Shown: positions 9,133 to 18,410 of the stretch, in pieces | Layout: every line of letters starts with the position of its first letter | Numbering within the stretch: position 1 is the first letter of the stretch | Assembly: GCF_012027615.1 (NCBI RefSeq) | Contig: NZ_SNUT01000009.1 | Coordinates: 1 to 64,000 of the forward strand | Length of the DNA stretch: 64,000 bases | Direction: 5' to 3' | Source: Thermococcus sp. 21S7 | GTDB lineage: Archaea; Methanobacteriota_B; Thermococci; Thermococcales; Thermococcaceae | Notes under the pieces: model-generated | Database searches by the model: none | What the model saw: only the letters and a program-made list of their open reading frames with translations | Told to the model about the DNA's origin: nothing | Program-made: the position numbers and the translations under genes

Positions 9133-9795
9133 ATGCTGAGGGAACTGTTTGCCCTCTTCTTCCTAGCGGTTTTCCTCTTCATCAACCTATCCCTGATGCT
9201 CATGAGGGCCTTCGGAAGCCTCGCCGGAATGACCTGGAGAAAGGTTCTGAAGCTGGATATCCCGGAAAACGAAAAGAAGAGCCTTGCGAAACTCTACACA
9301 CCGATCTGGATAGCCGTAGGTATCTGGGCATTCTGGAAGCTCTGGGGGGCCGCATGGACGGCGGCGCTGTTCGGATTCCTGGCCTTCAGAAGCGGGGCGA
9401 ACATAACCAAAACTCTCGTCTACGGCCTCCACGACCAGAGGCTCATAGACGAGCACACCGAGGATAGCAGACTACTCGGCATCGTTGGAACGGCTACCAA
9501 GCTTTCGATACTGCTGGAAACGGTTTTCGTAGTGGCTTTCGCCCTGGCGTACAAGGCCTTCTCCGTAACACTCAGCCCGAACGGTATGAGCGCCAACACG
9601 TTCATTCTCTCGCTCTGGCTCGCGGGACTGGCGTTCGGTCTTCTCTTCGGCTGGTTAATAGCCAGAAACAACCGCGGAATACTCCTCCAGAACGCTATAG
9701 CGACGATCGGCTTCTTTGCAACGAAAAAGGGCAAGGCGAAGACGGACGAGACAGTGGTGAAGGCCAAATCCAAGATGCCCAGACTTGGACGGTAG
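9133..9795 (+). CDS. Membrane protein of unknown function
   Basis: 220 residues with about five hydrophobic segments: residues 3-27, 56-75 (WIAVGIWAFWKLWGAAWTAA), 110-145, 155-175 and 180-205. The C-terminus is basic (KKGKAKTDETVVKAKSKMPR). A GAGGGG RBS precedes the ATG, and a T-rich TATA-like segment lies at 9089-9099. No family was recognised. It sits between the radical SAM and PP-loop genes on the same strand, but each has its own promoter, so a shared role is not implied. Confidence 0.75.
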   Translation: MLRELFALFFLAVFLFINLSLMLMRAFGSLAGMTWRKVLKLDIPENEKKSLAKLYTPIWIAVGIWAFWKLWGAAWTAALFGFLAFRSGANITKTLVYGLHDQRLIDEHTEDSRLLGIVGTATKLSILLETVFVVAFALAYKAFSVTLSPNGMSANTFILSLWLAGLAFGLLFGWLIARNNRGILLQNAIATIGFFATKKGKAKTDETVVKAKSKMPRLGR

Positions 9796-9806
9796 CATTT
9801 TTAAGG
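9796..9806 (+). promoter_or_regulatory. TATA box of the PP-loop ATPase gene
   Basis: CATTTTTAAGG ends about 20 bases before the ATG at 9827, which predicts a leaderless mRNA. This supports that start over the in-frame ATG at 9785. Confidence 0.55.
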
Positions 9807-9826
9807 GGCAACCCGTTCCTTTGACC

Positions 9827-10651
9827 ATGCTCAAGTGCTCGTTCTGCATCCACGACGAGAGAACGGCAAAGATAGACATCATAGACGGAAAGCCAGTCTG
9901 CAGGGAGTGCCAAATCTATCGGAGGCATCCCCCCGACCGCGGGAGGATAAGGAGGGAGCTTGAAGAACTCATGGAGGGTGTTGATAGGGCAATCGTTGCC
10001 TATTCCGGAGGCAAAGACAGCGTAGTTGCCCTCTATCTGGCTAAAGAGGCCTACAGGGTTCCGGAGCTTGAGGCGGTCATGATAGACCACGGGCTAATGG
10101 CGGGGGAAGCGGTAGAGAACGCGAGACGAATAGCGGAGCACCTCGGCGTCCAGTTCAAAGTCCTGCGCTACGACTACTCCGACATATTCCGCGAGGCCCT
10201 TCTGAAGGCGGAATCCCCGTGCAGGCGCTGCTCGAAGAGAACCATGGAGAAGCTCAGAAAGTACGCACTCAAAAACGGCTATAAGCACATCATAACCGGC
10301 CACGAGCTTCCCTTCGGCCATCATCCCTACAGACCTATGAAGGGAGGGATAATTCAGATAAGGCTCCTCTCTCTGATGCCGGAGAGCGAGAGGATTAAAA
10401 TCCTCAAGGGGCTCCCCTTCGAGTTCCCAGAGCTACCCGGCTACACAACCAACTGCCTCGTCCTCGGGCCGGCGCTGGAGCGCTACTGGGAGAGGCACGG
10501 TCACAGCTTCGAGCACAGAAGAATAGCCGCCCTCGTTCGCTACGGTCTCATGGAAAGGGAGAAAGCCGAGAGGGAAGCGGCGAAACCGCGCGTTCCTGAG
10601 TGGCAGAGGAAGCTCGTGATGGAACGTTTGGGCATTGATAAGGACCCGTAA
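9827..10651 (+). CDS. PP-loop ATPase with N-terminal zinc finger, TtuA/Ncs6-like
   Basis: Adenylates a substrate, most likely a tRNA base for thiolation. It has 274 residues. Seen: a CSFC plus CREC zinc-finger pair at residues 4-32, the PP-loop SGGKDS near residue 60, and a CRRC pair near residue 128. A further cysteine is in TTNC near residue 208. Two internal cysteines plus zinc cysteines are the arrangement of the tRNA 2-thiolation enzymes TtuA and Ncs6, but the C-terminal zinc finger of those enzymes is missing, so the exact role is open. TATA spacing suggests leaderless translation. Confidence 0.82.
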   Translation: MLKCSFCIHDERTAKIDIIDGKPVCRECQIYRRHPPDRGRIRRELEELMEGVDRAIVAYSGGKDSVVALYLAKEAYRVPELEAVMIDHGLMAGEAVENARRIAEHLGVQFKVLRYDYSDIFREALLKAESPCRRCSKRTMEKLRKYALKNGYKHIITGHELPFGHHPYRPMKGGIIQIRLLSLMPESERIKILKGLPFEFPELPGYTTNCLVLGPALERYWERHGHSFEHRRIAALVRYGLMEREKAEREAAKPRVPEWQRKLVMERLGIDKDP

Positions 10652-10752
10652 CTCCAAACTTTACGGTTTCATCCAGAACTAATCGTTACGATTTTCTTCC
10701 GAGTTCTTCTCCACAGTGCCATTGTTGGAATGTTAACACTCTCCTGCATTAG

Positions 10753-10762
10753 ATTTTTAAAG
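10753..10762 (+). promoter_or_regulatory. TATA box of the second permease pair
   Basis: ATTTTTAAAG lies about 31 bases before the ATG at 10793, with a G-rich RBS (GGGGGG) at about 10782. The upstream in-frame ATG at 10730 lies ahead of this element. Confidence 0.5.
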
Positions 10763-10792
10763 GTTTACATCAACGTAAAACGGGGGGTACCA

Positions 10793-11860
10793 ATGCACGG
10801 AAGATGGCATTTATACCTTCAGGTGATCGTTAAGAACTTGGTTCTGTTTATAATCGGTGTCCTAATCCTGGATTACATGGCGGTCATCGGCAACATAAAC
10901 GCAACCCTCTACAACAGCGATGTCTATGGGGACTACCTAGATATGGTTAACCACCTTCCGGAGAGCGTCAAAAAAGTCATAGAGAAGCACGTCAGCCTCG
11001 AACAGCTGGCGAGAGAGATGGCGATGGACGCCCTCGGAATATCCAGCAAAAAGGAGCTTATGAAGGACCATCTTCGGGTCGTTTACAACTTTTTCACCAA
11101 CCTTCACGCTAAAACCCGGGGCGGATACGAGTACTACACCTACATCCTGAAGAGCCTCCTGCTGGTCATCTTTACCGAGCTGTTCATACTGACCTTCGGC
11201 CTCTACCTCGGGCTGAGGGCGGGCTACAGAGGTGGATGGACCGACAGGCTGTTATCCGTGCTCACGCCCCTCTTCTCGGCCATTCCCTCCTGGTTCATAG
11301 CGGTGGTGCTCCTCTACACTCTGTACTGGAGGATGTCGCTTCTTCCCATGGACTTTGAAGGCCATCTGCGGGATGCCTTGATAAACGGGGGCTCCCTTCC
11401 ACTGGCATATATCGTGGGGCTTCTCCTCCCGGTTCTAACCCTCGTGGTGGCGATGATATGGGAGTACGCCTTTAACGTGAGGAACCTCATCAAGTTCGAG
11501 AGCACGGAGGGACACGTTCTGTACGACAGGGCGAGGGGACTGCCCGACGGGAAGATAATGAGGAAACTCCTGAGAACGGCGCTGCCTGCGTTCCTTACGT
11601 TCACCACGTACAACTTTCTGGAGATTCTGATGAGCGCGTTTGTTGTGGAGATTATCTTCAACATCCACGGCGTGGGCTGGATACTCGCGCACTCCTTCAG
11701 GATAGGGCACAGTGTGGAGGGTGTGACGTTCTACTACAGCAGCTACGGGGTTTTCTTCGCAGCATTCGTGATGCTGCTCTTCTACTTCATAAACGCAGTC
11801 GTTATGGAGTCGCTCTACATACACCTCGACCCCAGAGTGGGAAGGGAGGGACGCAGATGA
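10793..11860 (+). CDS. ABC transporter permease, DppB type (second copy)
   Basis: Membrane permease of 355 residues. Seen: N-terminal helix (VLFIIGVLILDYMAVIG), an outer loop of about 95 residues, then helices with an EAA-type stretch (YDRARGLPDGKIMRKLLRTALPAF). It ends in the usual LYIHLDPRVG. It overlaps the next gene by four bases. Unlike the system at 1-5868, no ATPase or binding protein lies beside it, so it must borrow these or have lost them. It is diverged in sequence from the first DppB. Confidence 0.88.
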   Translation: MHGRWHLYLQVIVKNLVLFIIGVLILDYMAVIGNINATLYNSDVYGDYLDMVNHLPESVKKVIEKHVSLEQLAREMAMDALGISSKKELMKDHLRVVYNFFTNLHAKTRGGYEYYTYILKSLLLVIFTELFILTFGLYLGLRAGYRGGWTDRLLSVLTPLFSAIPSWFIAVVLLYTLYWRMSLLPMDFEGHLRDALINGGSLPLAYIVGLLLPVLTLVVAMIWEYAFNVRNLIKFESTEGHVLYDRARGLPDGKIMRKLLRTALPAFLTFTTYNFLEILMSAFVVEIIFNIHGVGWILAHSFRIGHSVEGVTFYYSSYGVFFAAFVMLLFYFINAVVMESLYIHLDPRVGREGRR

Positions 11861-13113
11861 GAAGGGTGCCCATTAAAATAAGAATCGCCGCCGCAATACT
11901 CATATTCTACCTCTTGGCCGCGGCACTGGGGCCAAAACTGGCCAACAAGGAGGCGATAGACAACTGGAACAATAAGATGTACTGGGCGGACAATCCCAAG
12001 CTCGTGCCGCCCGAATGGGTCAATCTCTTTGGGAAGAACCTGCCCCCAACCGAAAACCTGACCCCTTCAAGGATAGACGGAAACGTTTACACCTACGAGT
12101 ACAACTTCCACTATTCCGATGCCCCCCAGGATATAATGATATACACGGAGTTCCCCGAGGAAATCACGGTGAACCTGACCCTGCCGGACGGCAGGGAGTA
12201 CACACTGTACCGGGGGCTATCGGGTGAGCGTATACGGCTGGGCATGATGTTTTTAACCATGCAGAGGATAGCCCGGGAAAAGGGACTGAACTATACGGAC
12301 TCGGACCTTATCTTTGGGGGAGGGCTCACCCCGATATTCACCGACAAGGAGGGTCTGGAAAAGGGCACGTACGTTCTTGAGATAACCGCTGATGACGAAC
12401 CGGAGGTTCGGGTGCTCGGGAAGGTCTACGGACTCATGGGAACGGATTCAACCGGGAGGGACATCTGGCAGGGCTTCATATGGGGGCTGAGAGAAACCAT
12501 GGAGATGGTGGTGGCCGTCGGCCTGACGACGGTTGCCATAGGGGCCACGCTCGGAGTCCTGAGCGCCCTCTCGGGCATTGCAGGTGCGATAACGGACGGT
12601 CTGACGAAGCTCTCGACCATACTGCCACTGGTTCCCGTGATGGTCATGATGATTCCCGTCACCGCCGAAGTCACGTACGGCGGCCACCTGGAGGTGCCCT
12701 TCTGGAGCTTTGTTCTCCTGATGGGATTTCTCCTCTTCGGAAAGATAGCGAGAAACGTCAGGGCGCTTGTTGAGACTGAACTGAGCAAGGAGTACGTGGA
12801 GTCAGCGGTGAGCCTCGGGGGTTCGAGGTGGTGGATACTGAAACACCACGTATCCAGGGCGGTTCTGCCCTACAGCGTCTACCAGTTCTCAATAGTTATG
12901 CCGAAGGTCGTCGCGCTCGTTTCGCTGCTGGGCTTCTTCGAGGCGATACCCGGCTTCAACTGGGGAACCCTGCTGGGGAGCATGATAACCGAAAACCAGC
13001 TCTTCAGTATGGCGTGGTGGATAGTGGTACCCATCGGGGTGGCGCTGGCGCTCTTCGCCATGGCCTTCGTGCTGATAAACCTGAGCATGGAAGAGATGTT
13101 CCTAACCAGATGA
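11857..13113 (+). CDS. ABC transporter permease, DppC type (second copy)
   Basis: Partner of the preceding permease, 418 residues. Seen: N-terminal helix, an outer domain of about 170 residues, then GTDSTGRDIWQGFIWGLRE as in the first DppC. An EAA loop (ESAVSLGGSRWWILKHHVSRAVLPY) and the C-terminal FFEAIPGFNWGTLLG follow. Its last bases overlap the end of an inverted DppC pseudogene on the opposite strand. No gene for an ATPase follows. Confidence 0.88.
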   Translation: MRRVPIKIRIAAAILIFYLLAAALGPKLANKEAIDNWNNKMYWADNPKLVPPEWVNLFGKNLPPTENLTPSRIDGNVYTYEYNFHYSDAPQDIMIYTEFPEEITVNLTLPDGREYTLYRGLSGERIRLGMMFLTMQRIAREKGLNYTDSDLIFGGGLTPIFTDKEGLEKGTYVLEITADDEPEVRVLGKVYGLMGTDSTGRDIWQGFIWGLRETMEMVVAVGLTTVAIGATLGVLSALSGIAGAITDGLTKLSTILPLVPVMVMMIPVTAEVTYGGHLEVPFWSFVLLMGFLLFGKIARNVRALVETELSKEYVESAVSLGGSRWWILKHHVSRAVLPYSVYQFSIVMPKVVALVSLLGFFEAIPGFNWGTLLGSMITENQLFSMAWWIVVPIGVALALFAMAFVLINLSMEEMFLTR

Positions 13114-13427
13114 ACCAGATGAGCCGTTGGAGAGCAGCGTTAGTCCGATGCTGACGAGGATTATGACGATGGAGGGTGAAATCGGCCACCACCAGAGGGA
13201 ATAGATGGCGTTCTGGGTGAAGGCCTCGGCCACGAAGGAGCCCAGTTAACGCCTGGAATTATCTGGAAAAGGCCGAGTATCGAGACCACGGCTATCATCT
13301 GAGCGAAGAGCAGGGTAGAGTATGAGAGCGCGTAGGGGACGACGGCCCTCAGTAATTGCATAGCCGAGGACGAGGCAACGAACAGGGTTACGATGATGTA
13401 CCTGAGCACTATCCTCTTCAGGCTCAT
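13102..13427 (-). pseudogene. Remnant of a DppC-type permease, internally deleted and frameshifted
   Basis: Starting at ATG 13425-13427, the reading frame gives one N-terminal helix (LKRIVLRYIIVTLFVASSSA) joined directly to the end of a DppC: LLRAVVPYALSY, VSILGLFQIIPGVNW. The outer domain and most helices are missing. Near 13238-13243 a single missing base shifts the frame; reading on in the restored frame gives GSFVAEAFTQNAIYSLWWW and a hydrophobic end to a TAG at 13102-13104. A TATA element (TTTTTATATC, about 13456-13465) survives. So both a large deletion and a frameshift are present. It lies convergent to, and overlapping, an intact dppC. Confidence 0.8.
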
Positions 13428-13480
13428 GGAGCACCGGAGATTTAACAACTGAAAGATATAAAAAGTTTCGACGCTCAATG

Positions 13481-14695
13481 TCATGCCCCAATAATCTCGC
13501 GAAGAATTTCCCTTGCAACATCTAGTACATCCTCTGGCTCGGCCTCGATTCTTCCCCTCGCAAGGTTGTCGGTTCCACCGCCTTTGCCGCCGAATTCCTC
13601 GATAACTTTAGAGAGAAGGTCCCTCATCGACACATCCACCTCTTCGTTCCTTGCGAAGAGAACGTAGTCCTCGCTCGCTAGGAGGAGTATCAATCCGGGG
13701 TTCTCTTCCACAAAGTTGACGGCAAAGGCCTGGGCATCCTTCATCGGCCACTTCTCAACTAGGGAGATGACGTTGTAGTGACCTACCTCCTCCGCCTTGT
13801 CAATCAAAGCCAATTTCTTCCAGCGCCAGAGTTCGCGCCTGAGTTCGTCAAGCCTTCCCTCAAGGGAATCCATCTCCGCCTTGAGCTCTCCAACGCGCTC
13901 AAATAGGGGCCTGTTCTTGTTGGGCATTTCATCCAGAGCTTTCCAGTAGTCCTCCAAAAGTTCGTTAAGCGTTTTTAATGCCCTATTGCCAGCCACGAAC
14001 TCTATTCTCCAGAGGTTCTTGGACTTCTTGTAGAAGCGGAGGATCTTTATTGTGCCTATCTCGGAGGTGTTCCCCACGTGAGTTCCTCCGCAGGGAGTTT
14101 TGTCAACGTTACCTATGCTCACTATCCTGACCCTGTCCGTTACCTTGCTCACGTGCTTCCTCAGTGTCTTGACGAGGTCATCCGGCAGGTACTTGAACTC
14201 CTCGATGGTTACGGGGATTCCCTCGGAGACTATTCTGTTGGCCTCGATTTCAGCTTTAGTAATCATCTCCCAGTCGAGCCCGCCGTTAACTTCAATCTTG
14301 TTGTAGTGCTCGAAAATCTGGAAGCCCGTCGTGTCAAGGTCGTAGAGTTCCTTAAGGACGGCAGAGAGAATGTGCTGGCCGGTGTGGTTTTTCATGTTCT
14401 CGTATCTCCAGTCCCAGTCGATCTTAAGTGTGACCTTCTCTCCCCTCTCCGGGAGCCTGCCCGCGATTACTCCCTCGTGCCAGATTTCCTCCCTCTCCTT
14501 GACCTTCGTGACCTCTATCGTGAAGCCGTCTCCTTCTATCAGGCCCCTGTCCGAAGGCTGACCTCCGCCCTCCGGATAGAAAATCGTCCTGTCCAATAGC
14601 ACCTCGACCAGACCGTTACCGAGGTTCTTAACATCAACCACCCGCGCGGTGGTCTCCTTAATGTATGGGTCAGAGTAATACAACCTCTTGGTCAT
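13481..14695 (-). CDS. alaX: Alanyl-tRNA editing protein, large type
   Basis: Free-standing deacylase that removes serine or glycine mischarged on tRNA-Ala; 404 residues, the AlaX-L size with a C-terminal extension. Seen: zinc ligands HTGQHILSAVL near residue 98 and CGGTH near residue 200, and [10 protein letters not shown] as in the AlaRS editing domain. The C-terminal KGGGTDNLARG resembles the C-Ala end of AlaRS. The start at 14695 has GAGGTG at 14702-14707; the longer frame to 14737 overlaps the upstream gene further. It is the last gene of a three-gene operon, 10 bases after a chemoreceptor gene, an unexpected companion. Confidence 0.92.
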   Translation of the reverse strand: MTKRLYYSDPYIKETTARVVDVKNLGNGLVEVLLDRTIFYPEGGGQPSDRGLIEGDGFTIEVTKVKEREEIWHEGVIAGRLPERGEKVTLKIDWDWRYENMKNHTGQHILSAVLKELYDLDTTGFQIFEHYNKIEVNGGLDWEMITKAEIEANRIVSEGIPVTIEEFKYLPDDLVKTLRKHVSKVTDRVRIVSIGNVDKTPCGGTHVGNTSEIGTIKILRFYKKSKNLWRIEFVAGNRALKTLNELLEDYWKALDEMPNKNRPLFERVGELKAEMDSLEGRLDELRRELWRWKKLALIDKAEEVGHYNVISLVEKWPMKDAQAFAVNFVEENPGLILLLASEDYVLFARNEEVDVSMRDLLSKVIEEFGGKGGGTDNLARGRIEAEPEDVLDVAREILREIIGA

Positions 14696-14705
14696 GGAAA
14701 ACACC

Positions 14706-15464
14706 TCACGACTCGGATTCCATCTGTTCCTTCGCATACTCGCTGACCATCATCCTAAGGAGGGAAGCCAGCTCCTTGTTGTACTTATCCTGCATGTCAG
14801 CGAATTTCCTCAAGGCCAGGGCGATTCCTTTGAGCCTCTTTATGTCGTTGACTATATCCTCCTGCTCACGCGAAATCTCATCGAGGACCGAGCTTATCTC
14901 AACCATTGCCTCAATGTCCCTGCCAAGTATATCGGTTCCCTCCTTAATCCTGTCCATCACAGCCAGGGCATCGCGAAGGGTTTCAAGCTGGCCCATGACG
15001 CGGGTATTGAAGTCCTTGATTTCCTTGGCGAGGTTCATCGTCTGGACGGCCATCTTTCGAATCTCGTCCGCGACTACCGCGAAGCCTCTGCCCGCCTCAC
15101 CGGCACGGGCGGCCTCTATCGAAGCGTTCAGGGCAACAAGGTTTGTTTGCTTGGCCACACTCGCTATCGAGTCGCTTATTCGCGAAACATACTCCAAGTT
15201 TTCAACGAGGGTGTTGAATTCCTGAGCGAAAACCTCAAAGCGCTGGAAGAACGGGAGGAACTCCTCCTGGAACTTCTCAAGTTCTTTCATCACCTGGGAC
15301 AGCTTCTCGATGTTCTCGATAATCACCATGTTGTTATCAAGAAACTGCCCGCTGATCTGCTCCGCCAGCTCGTCTATGATTTTGCTGGACTCTCTGCTGG
15401 AAGTCTTTATACGGACTGACTGCGCCAAGGCGTTCGATGCTTTCTCGATGCTCCTGACGTTCAT
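14706..15464 (-). CDS. Soluble methyl-accepting chemotaxis-type receptor
   Basis: Cytoplasmic chemoreceptor of 252 residues with no membrane helix and no ligand domain before the coiled coil. The hairpin tip that binds CheA and CheW is perfect: [20 protein letters not shown] followed by [18 protein letters not shown] (residues 102-138). The rest is heptad coiled coil. In this family a receptor without its own sensor domain usually takes its signal from a partner protein. The gene immediately upstream (9 bases) encodes a di-iron protein of the type known to serve oxygen-sensing receptors. No cheA or cheW is in this window. Confidence 0.92.
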   Translation of the reverse strand: MNVRSIEKASNALAQSVRIKTSSRESSKIIDELAEQISGQFLDNNMVIIENIEKLSQVMKELEKFQEEFLPFFQRFEVFAQEFNTLVENLEYVSRISDSIASVAKQTNLVALNASIEAARAGEAGRGFAVVADEIRKMAVQTMNLAKEIKDFNTRVMGQLETLRDALAVMDRIKEGTDILGRDIEAMVEISSVLDEISREQEDIVNDIKRLKGIALALRKFADMQDKYNKELASLLRMMVSEYAKEQMESES

Positions 15465-15473
15465 ACTATCACC

Positions 15474-16241
15474 TCAGCGGTAGAGGTCAACACCGCACTT
15501 GAGGTTCTCAAGAAAGTCATAGAAGCGCTGTATGAACCTCTTGGGTATTATAGCCCCGTGCTGGGGCAGTATAGCCTCAACTTCGAGAAACCTGACCCTG
15601 TCGAGCCATGCCTTTATGGCCTTGCCCGTCGGCATGAGTCTCTCATGGACCGGTCTCATGGCCTGTATGTGCTTTTCAATGTTCTCGACCACTATATATG
15701 GGTCATCAAGGAGCGCTATTCCTATGTCCCCAGTGAAGAGGAACTTGCTCCTGTGGTCGTATATAGTGAAGTGCCCGGGACTGTGGAGGAAATGGGCCGG
15801 GATGAACTCAAGCGTCGTTGCCCCGAAGGCCATCGTCTCCCCTTCGTCAGGCAGTTCGTGGGTTATTGCCTTTGCGTCCTCAAAACCGAAGTGGGGCAGG
15901 AATCGTGTCCAGAGCCAGTGGACTATTATTTTTGCATTGCTGACCTCCCTCCAGAGGGGTAAACTTCCAGCCACATCCGGGTCCTGGTGGCAGATGTAGA
16001 CATACTCGATATCCCTCGGATCGACGTACTTTGAGACATTGGCAAGGACCTTTGAGAAGATTTTGTACCCACCGGGGTCTATTAGGATTCCCTTTCCCCT
16101 GCTGACTATCAGGTAGCTGTTGACGTCAACGTCCTCTCCGCCCTCCTGGGTTCCGAGGTAGACGACGAGGTGCTCATCATCGCGGTAGAGGACGTGATCC
16201 TTCCACGGGTCGAGCCCGGGCTGTATCAGGTACTCCCCCAT
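15474..16241 (-). CDS. Metallo-beta-lactamase-fold di-iron protein, ODP/flavodiiron-like
   Basis: 255 residues of metallo-beta-lactamase fold without the flavodoxin domain of flavodiiron proteins. Metal ligands visible: HQDPD at 85-89, H153 (HSPGH), D172 (TGD) and H228 (PQHG). Compared with the classic HxExDH motif, Glu is replaced by Asp at 87 and the last His by Val at 90. This single-domain form resembles the oxygen-binding di-iron protein (ODP) that signals to a soluble chemoreceptor in Treponema. A soluble receptor is the next gene here. ATG 16241 is preferred because GGTGGTG lies just before it; GTG at 16250 is the alternative. Confidence 0.85.
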   Translation of the reverse strand: MGEYLIQPGLDPWKDHVLYRDDEHLVVYLGTQEGGEDVDVNSYLIVSRGKGILIDPGGYKIFSKVLANVSKYVDPRDIEYVYICHQDPDVAGSLPLWREVSNAKIIVHWLWTRFLPHFGFEDAKAITHELPDEGETMAFGATTLEFIPAHFLHSPGHFTIYDHRSKFLFTGDIGIALLDDPYIVVENIEKHIQAMRPVHERLMPTGKAIKAWLDRVRFLEVEAILPQHGAIIPKRFIQRFYDFLENLKCGVDLYR

Positions 16242-16271
16242 CCCCACCACCGAGAGAAGACTACGAAGAGG

Positions 16272-16283
16272 TAATATTTAAGC
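16272..16283 (-). promoter_or_regulatory. TATA box of the ODP-receptor-alaX operon
   Basis: The minus strand reads GCTTAAATATTA about 35 bases before the start codon. It is the only promoter seen for the three genes, which are separated by 9 and 10 bases. Confidence 0.55.
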
Positions 16284-16342
16284 GATTTGCCTACACAAGC
16301 ACCTACATAAACGCCTGACTGGAAAAATGGAATGCAAAGGGC

Positions 16343-16987
16343 TCAGGAACCGCCCCTGGCCTCGATTAAAGCCTTGACCCTCTTGAGCCTGAAGAAGTTC
16401 TCGCGCTCCATCTCGTCGAGGCGCCCCTTGATGAACTTCACCGTCGCCTCCATGCGCGGAATGATTATGTACTCAAGGGCATTGACGCGCCTCTTGGTGA
16501 CCTCTATCTCCTTCGCGAGCCTCTTGAGGGTCTCTTCCACCTCCGCCAGGCGGACCGCTAGGTCGAGAACCTCTTCGAACTTTTCGGCGGCGAGGTCCAC
16601 CTTGGCCGAGCTCGATACGAATGCGTAGCCGCGCTCGTTTGTGCTCCTCCTGAAGGACTCGGCCTCGATGAGCGGAACCGGAACGCCCATCACGTTCCTC
16701 CTTCTTATCTCGACCTCCCTGTTGGGCTTCACGGAGAGGCCTATCTCCCTGAGGCGCAGCGTCCCGACGTCTATCTCCGCCGCCTGAAGGGCCGCAAAGG
16801 CCTCGGCCATCTTCCTGCCCAGCTCCTCGCGGAGGCTCAGGGCCTCGTCGTATATCGTGAAGAACTCCATGACGAGGGCGTCCTGCTTGTCCTTGAGGAG
16901 TTTGTGGCCCTTCTTGGCCAGCTTAATGCGCCTCTTGAGGTTCAGGAGTTCCATACGGGTGGGCTTGACGTTGAGAAGCTCTGCCAT
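16343..16987 (-). CDS. atpD: A-type ATP synthase subunit D
   Basis: Central stalk subunit that rotates inside the A3B3 head; 214 residues, the normal length. It begins [20 protein letters not shown], the typical subunit D opening, and both ends form long helices. ATG 16987 has GGTGGT five bases upstream; the open frame extends three codons further without an RBS. Last gene of the atpHIKECFABD operon. Confidence 0.95.
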   Translation of the reverse strand: MAELLNVKPTRMELLNLKRRIKLAKKGHKLLKDKQDALVMEFFTIYDEALSLREELGRKMAEAFAALQAAEIDVGTLRLREIGLSVKPNREVEIRRRNVMGVPVPLIEAESFRRSTNERGYAFVSSSAKVDLAAEKFEEVLDLAVRLAEVEETLKRLAKEIEVTKRRVNALEYIIIPRMEATVKFIKGRLDEMERENFFRLKRVKALIEARGGS

Positions 16988-17014
16988 CTCGACCACCTAA
17001 AGATTGAGGGGAGG

Positions 17015-18406
17015 TCAGCCCTCCCTCTTCCTGTACTTGGGGTGGTACTTGAGGATGTACTCCTTCCTGACACGCTTGAGCTCGCTCTCCGGCAGCTCGG
17101 CGAGGAGCTCCCAGCCGAGGTCGAGGGTCTCGAAGATGCTCCTGTCTTCGTCATACCTCTGGGCGATGAACTCCCTCTCGAACCTGTCCGCGAACTTGAG
17201 GTACTTCCTGTCGGTCTCGCTCAAAGCTTCTTCACCGACGACTGCAACGAGGTCCCTGAGAGACCTTCCTTCGGCGTAGGCCGCGTAGAGCTGCTGGCTG
17301 AGCTGCGGGTGGTCGTCCCTGGTCATTCCCTTACCGATACCGTCCTTCATCAGACGGCTGAGCGACGGAAGGACGTCTATCGGCGGGTAGATACCCTTCC
17401 TGTGCAGCTCCCTGCTGAGGACTATCTGGCCCTCGGTGATGTAGCCGGTCAAATCCGGAATCGGGTGGGTGATGTCGTCGTCGGGCATCGTCAGGATGGG
17501 CACCTGGGTGATGGAACCCTTCCTGCCCCTGACACGACCGGCACGCTCGTAGATGGTCGCCAAGTCAGTGTACATGTAACCGGGATAACCGCGCCTTCCT
17601 GGAACCTCTTCCCTCGCCGCGGAAATCTCACGCAGAGCTTCCGCGTAGTTGGTCATGTCCGTGAGTATAACCAGAACCTGCATGTCGTAGTCGTAGGCGA
17701 GGTACTCGGCAACCGTCAGCGCCATGCGCGGGGTGATGATACGCTCAATGGCCGGGTCGTCGGCGAGGTTGAGGAAAAGGACTGCCCTCTCTATCGCACC
17801 GGTCTCCTCGAAGCTCTTCTTGAAGAAGTTGGCTTCCTCGTAGGTGATACCCATCGCCGCGAAGACGACGGCGAACTGCTCCTCCTCACCGAGGACCTTG
17901 GCCTGCCTAGCTATCTGGGCCGCGAGCATGTTGTGCGGCAATCCGGAACCGCTGAAGATGGGCAGCTTCTGACCGCGGATGAGGGTGTTCATTCCGTCTA
18001 TGGCCGAGACACCGGTCTGGATGAAGTCCCTAGGATAAGCACGGGCGACCGGGTTGAGGGGAGCACCGTGGACGTCGCGCCTGTCCTCGGGGATTATGTC
18101 CGGGCCCCCGTCGATCGGCTTTCCAATACCGTTGAAGATTCTGCCGAGCATGTCCATGCTGACCGGGACCTTGAGGGTCTCGCCGGTGAAGCGGACGCGT
18201 GTCGTTTTGATGTCGAGATCGCGCGTTCCCTCGAAGACCTGGACGATTGCCATGTCTTCCCTGGCCTCAAGAACCTGTCCCTTCCTTTTCTCACCGCTCT
18301 CGGTCTCAATCTCAACGACCTCACCGTAGGCTACGCCCTTGACGCCCTGGACGATCATGAGCGGCCCGTAAATCTTGCTAACGGTTGAGTACTCCATTCC
18401 CGGCAT
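17015..18406 (-). CDS. atpB: A-type ATP synthase subunit B
   Basis: Non-catalytic nucleotide-binding subunit of the A3B3 head, 463 residues. Seen: [16 protein letters not shown] opening, [11 protein letters not shown] in place of a true P-loop (as expected for B), and the conserved segment [35 protein letters not shown]. The chosen start, ATG 18406, overlaps the atpA stop region; ATG 18397 (MEYST) is a possible alternative. Confidence 0.95.
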   Translation of the reverse strand: MPGMEYSTVSKIYGPLMIVQGVKGVAYGEVVEIETESGEKRKGQVLEAREDMAIVQVFEGTRDLDIKTTRVRFTGETLKVPVSMDMLGRIFNGIGKPIDGGPDIIPEDRRDVHGAPLNPVARAYPRDFIQTGVSAIDGMNTLIRGQKLPIFSGSGLPHNMLAAQIARQAKVLGEEEQFAVVFAAMGITYEEANFFKKSFEETGAIERAVLFLNLADDPAIERIITPRMALTVAEYLAYDYDMQVLVILTDMTNYAEALREISAAREEVPGRRGYPGYMYTDLATIYERAGRVRGRKGSITQVPILTMPDDDITHPIPDLTGYITEGQIVLSRELHRKGIYPPIDVLPSLSRLMKDGIGKGMTRDDHPQLSQQLYAAYAEGRSLRDLVAVVGEEALSETDRKYLKFADRFEREFIAQRYDEDRSIFETLDLGWELLAELPESELKRVRKEYILKYHPKYRKREG

Positions 18407-18410
18407 GCTA

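Noticed and set aside
16904-18388. Long plus-strand open frame of 494 codons
   Set aside because: Antisense to atpB and the atpD start, both certain genes. It has no RBS or promoter of its own.
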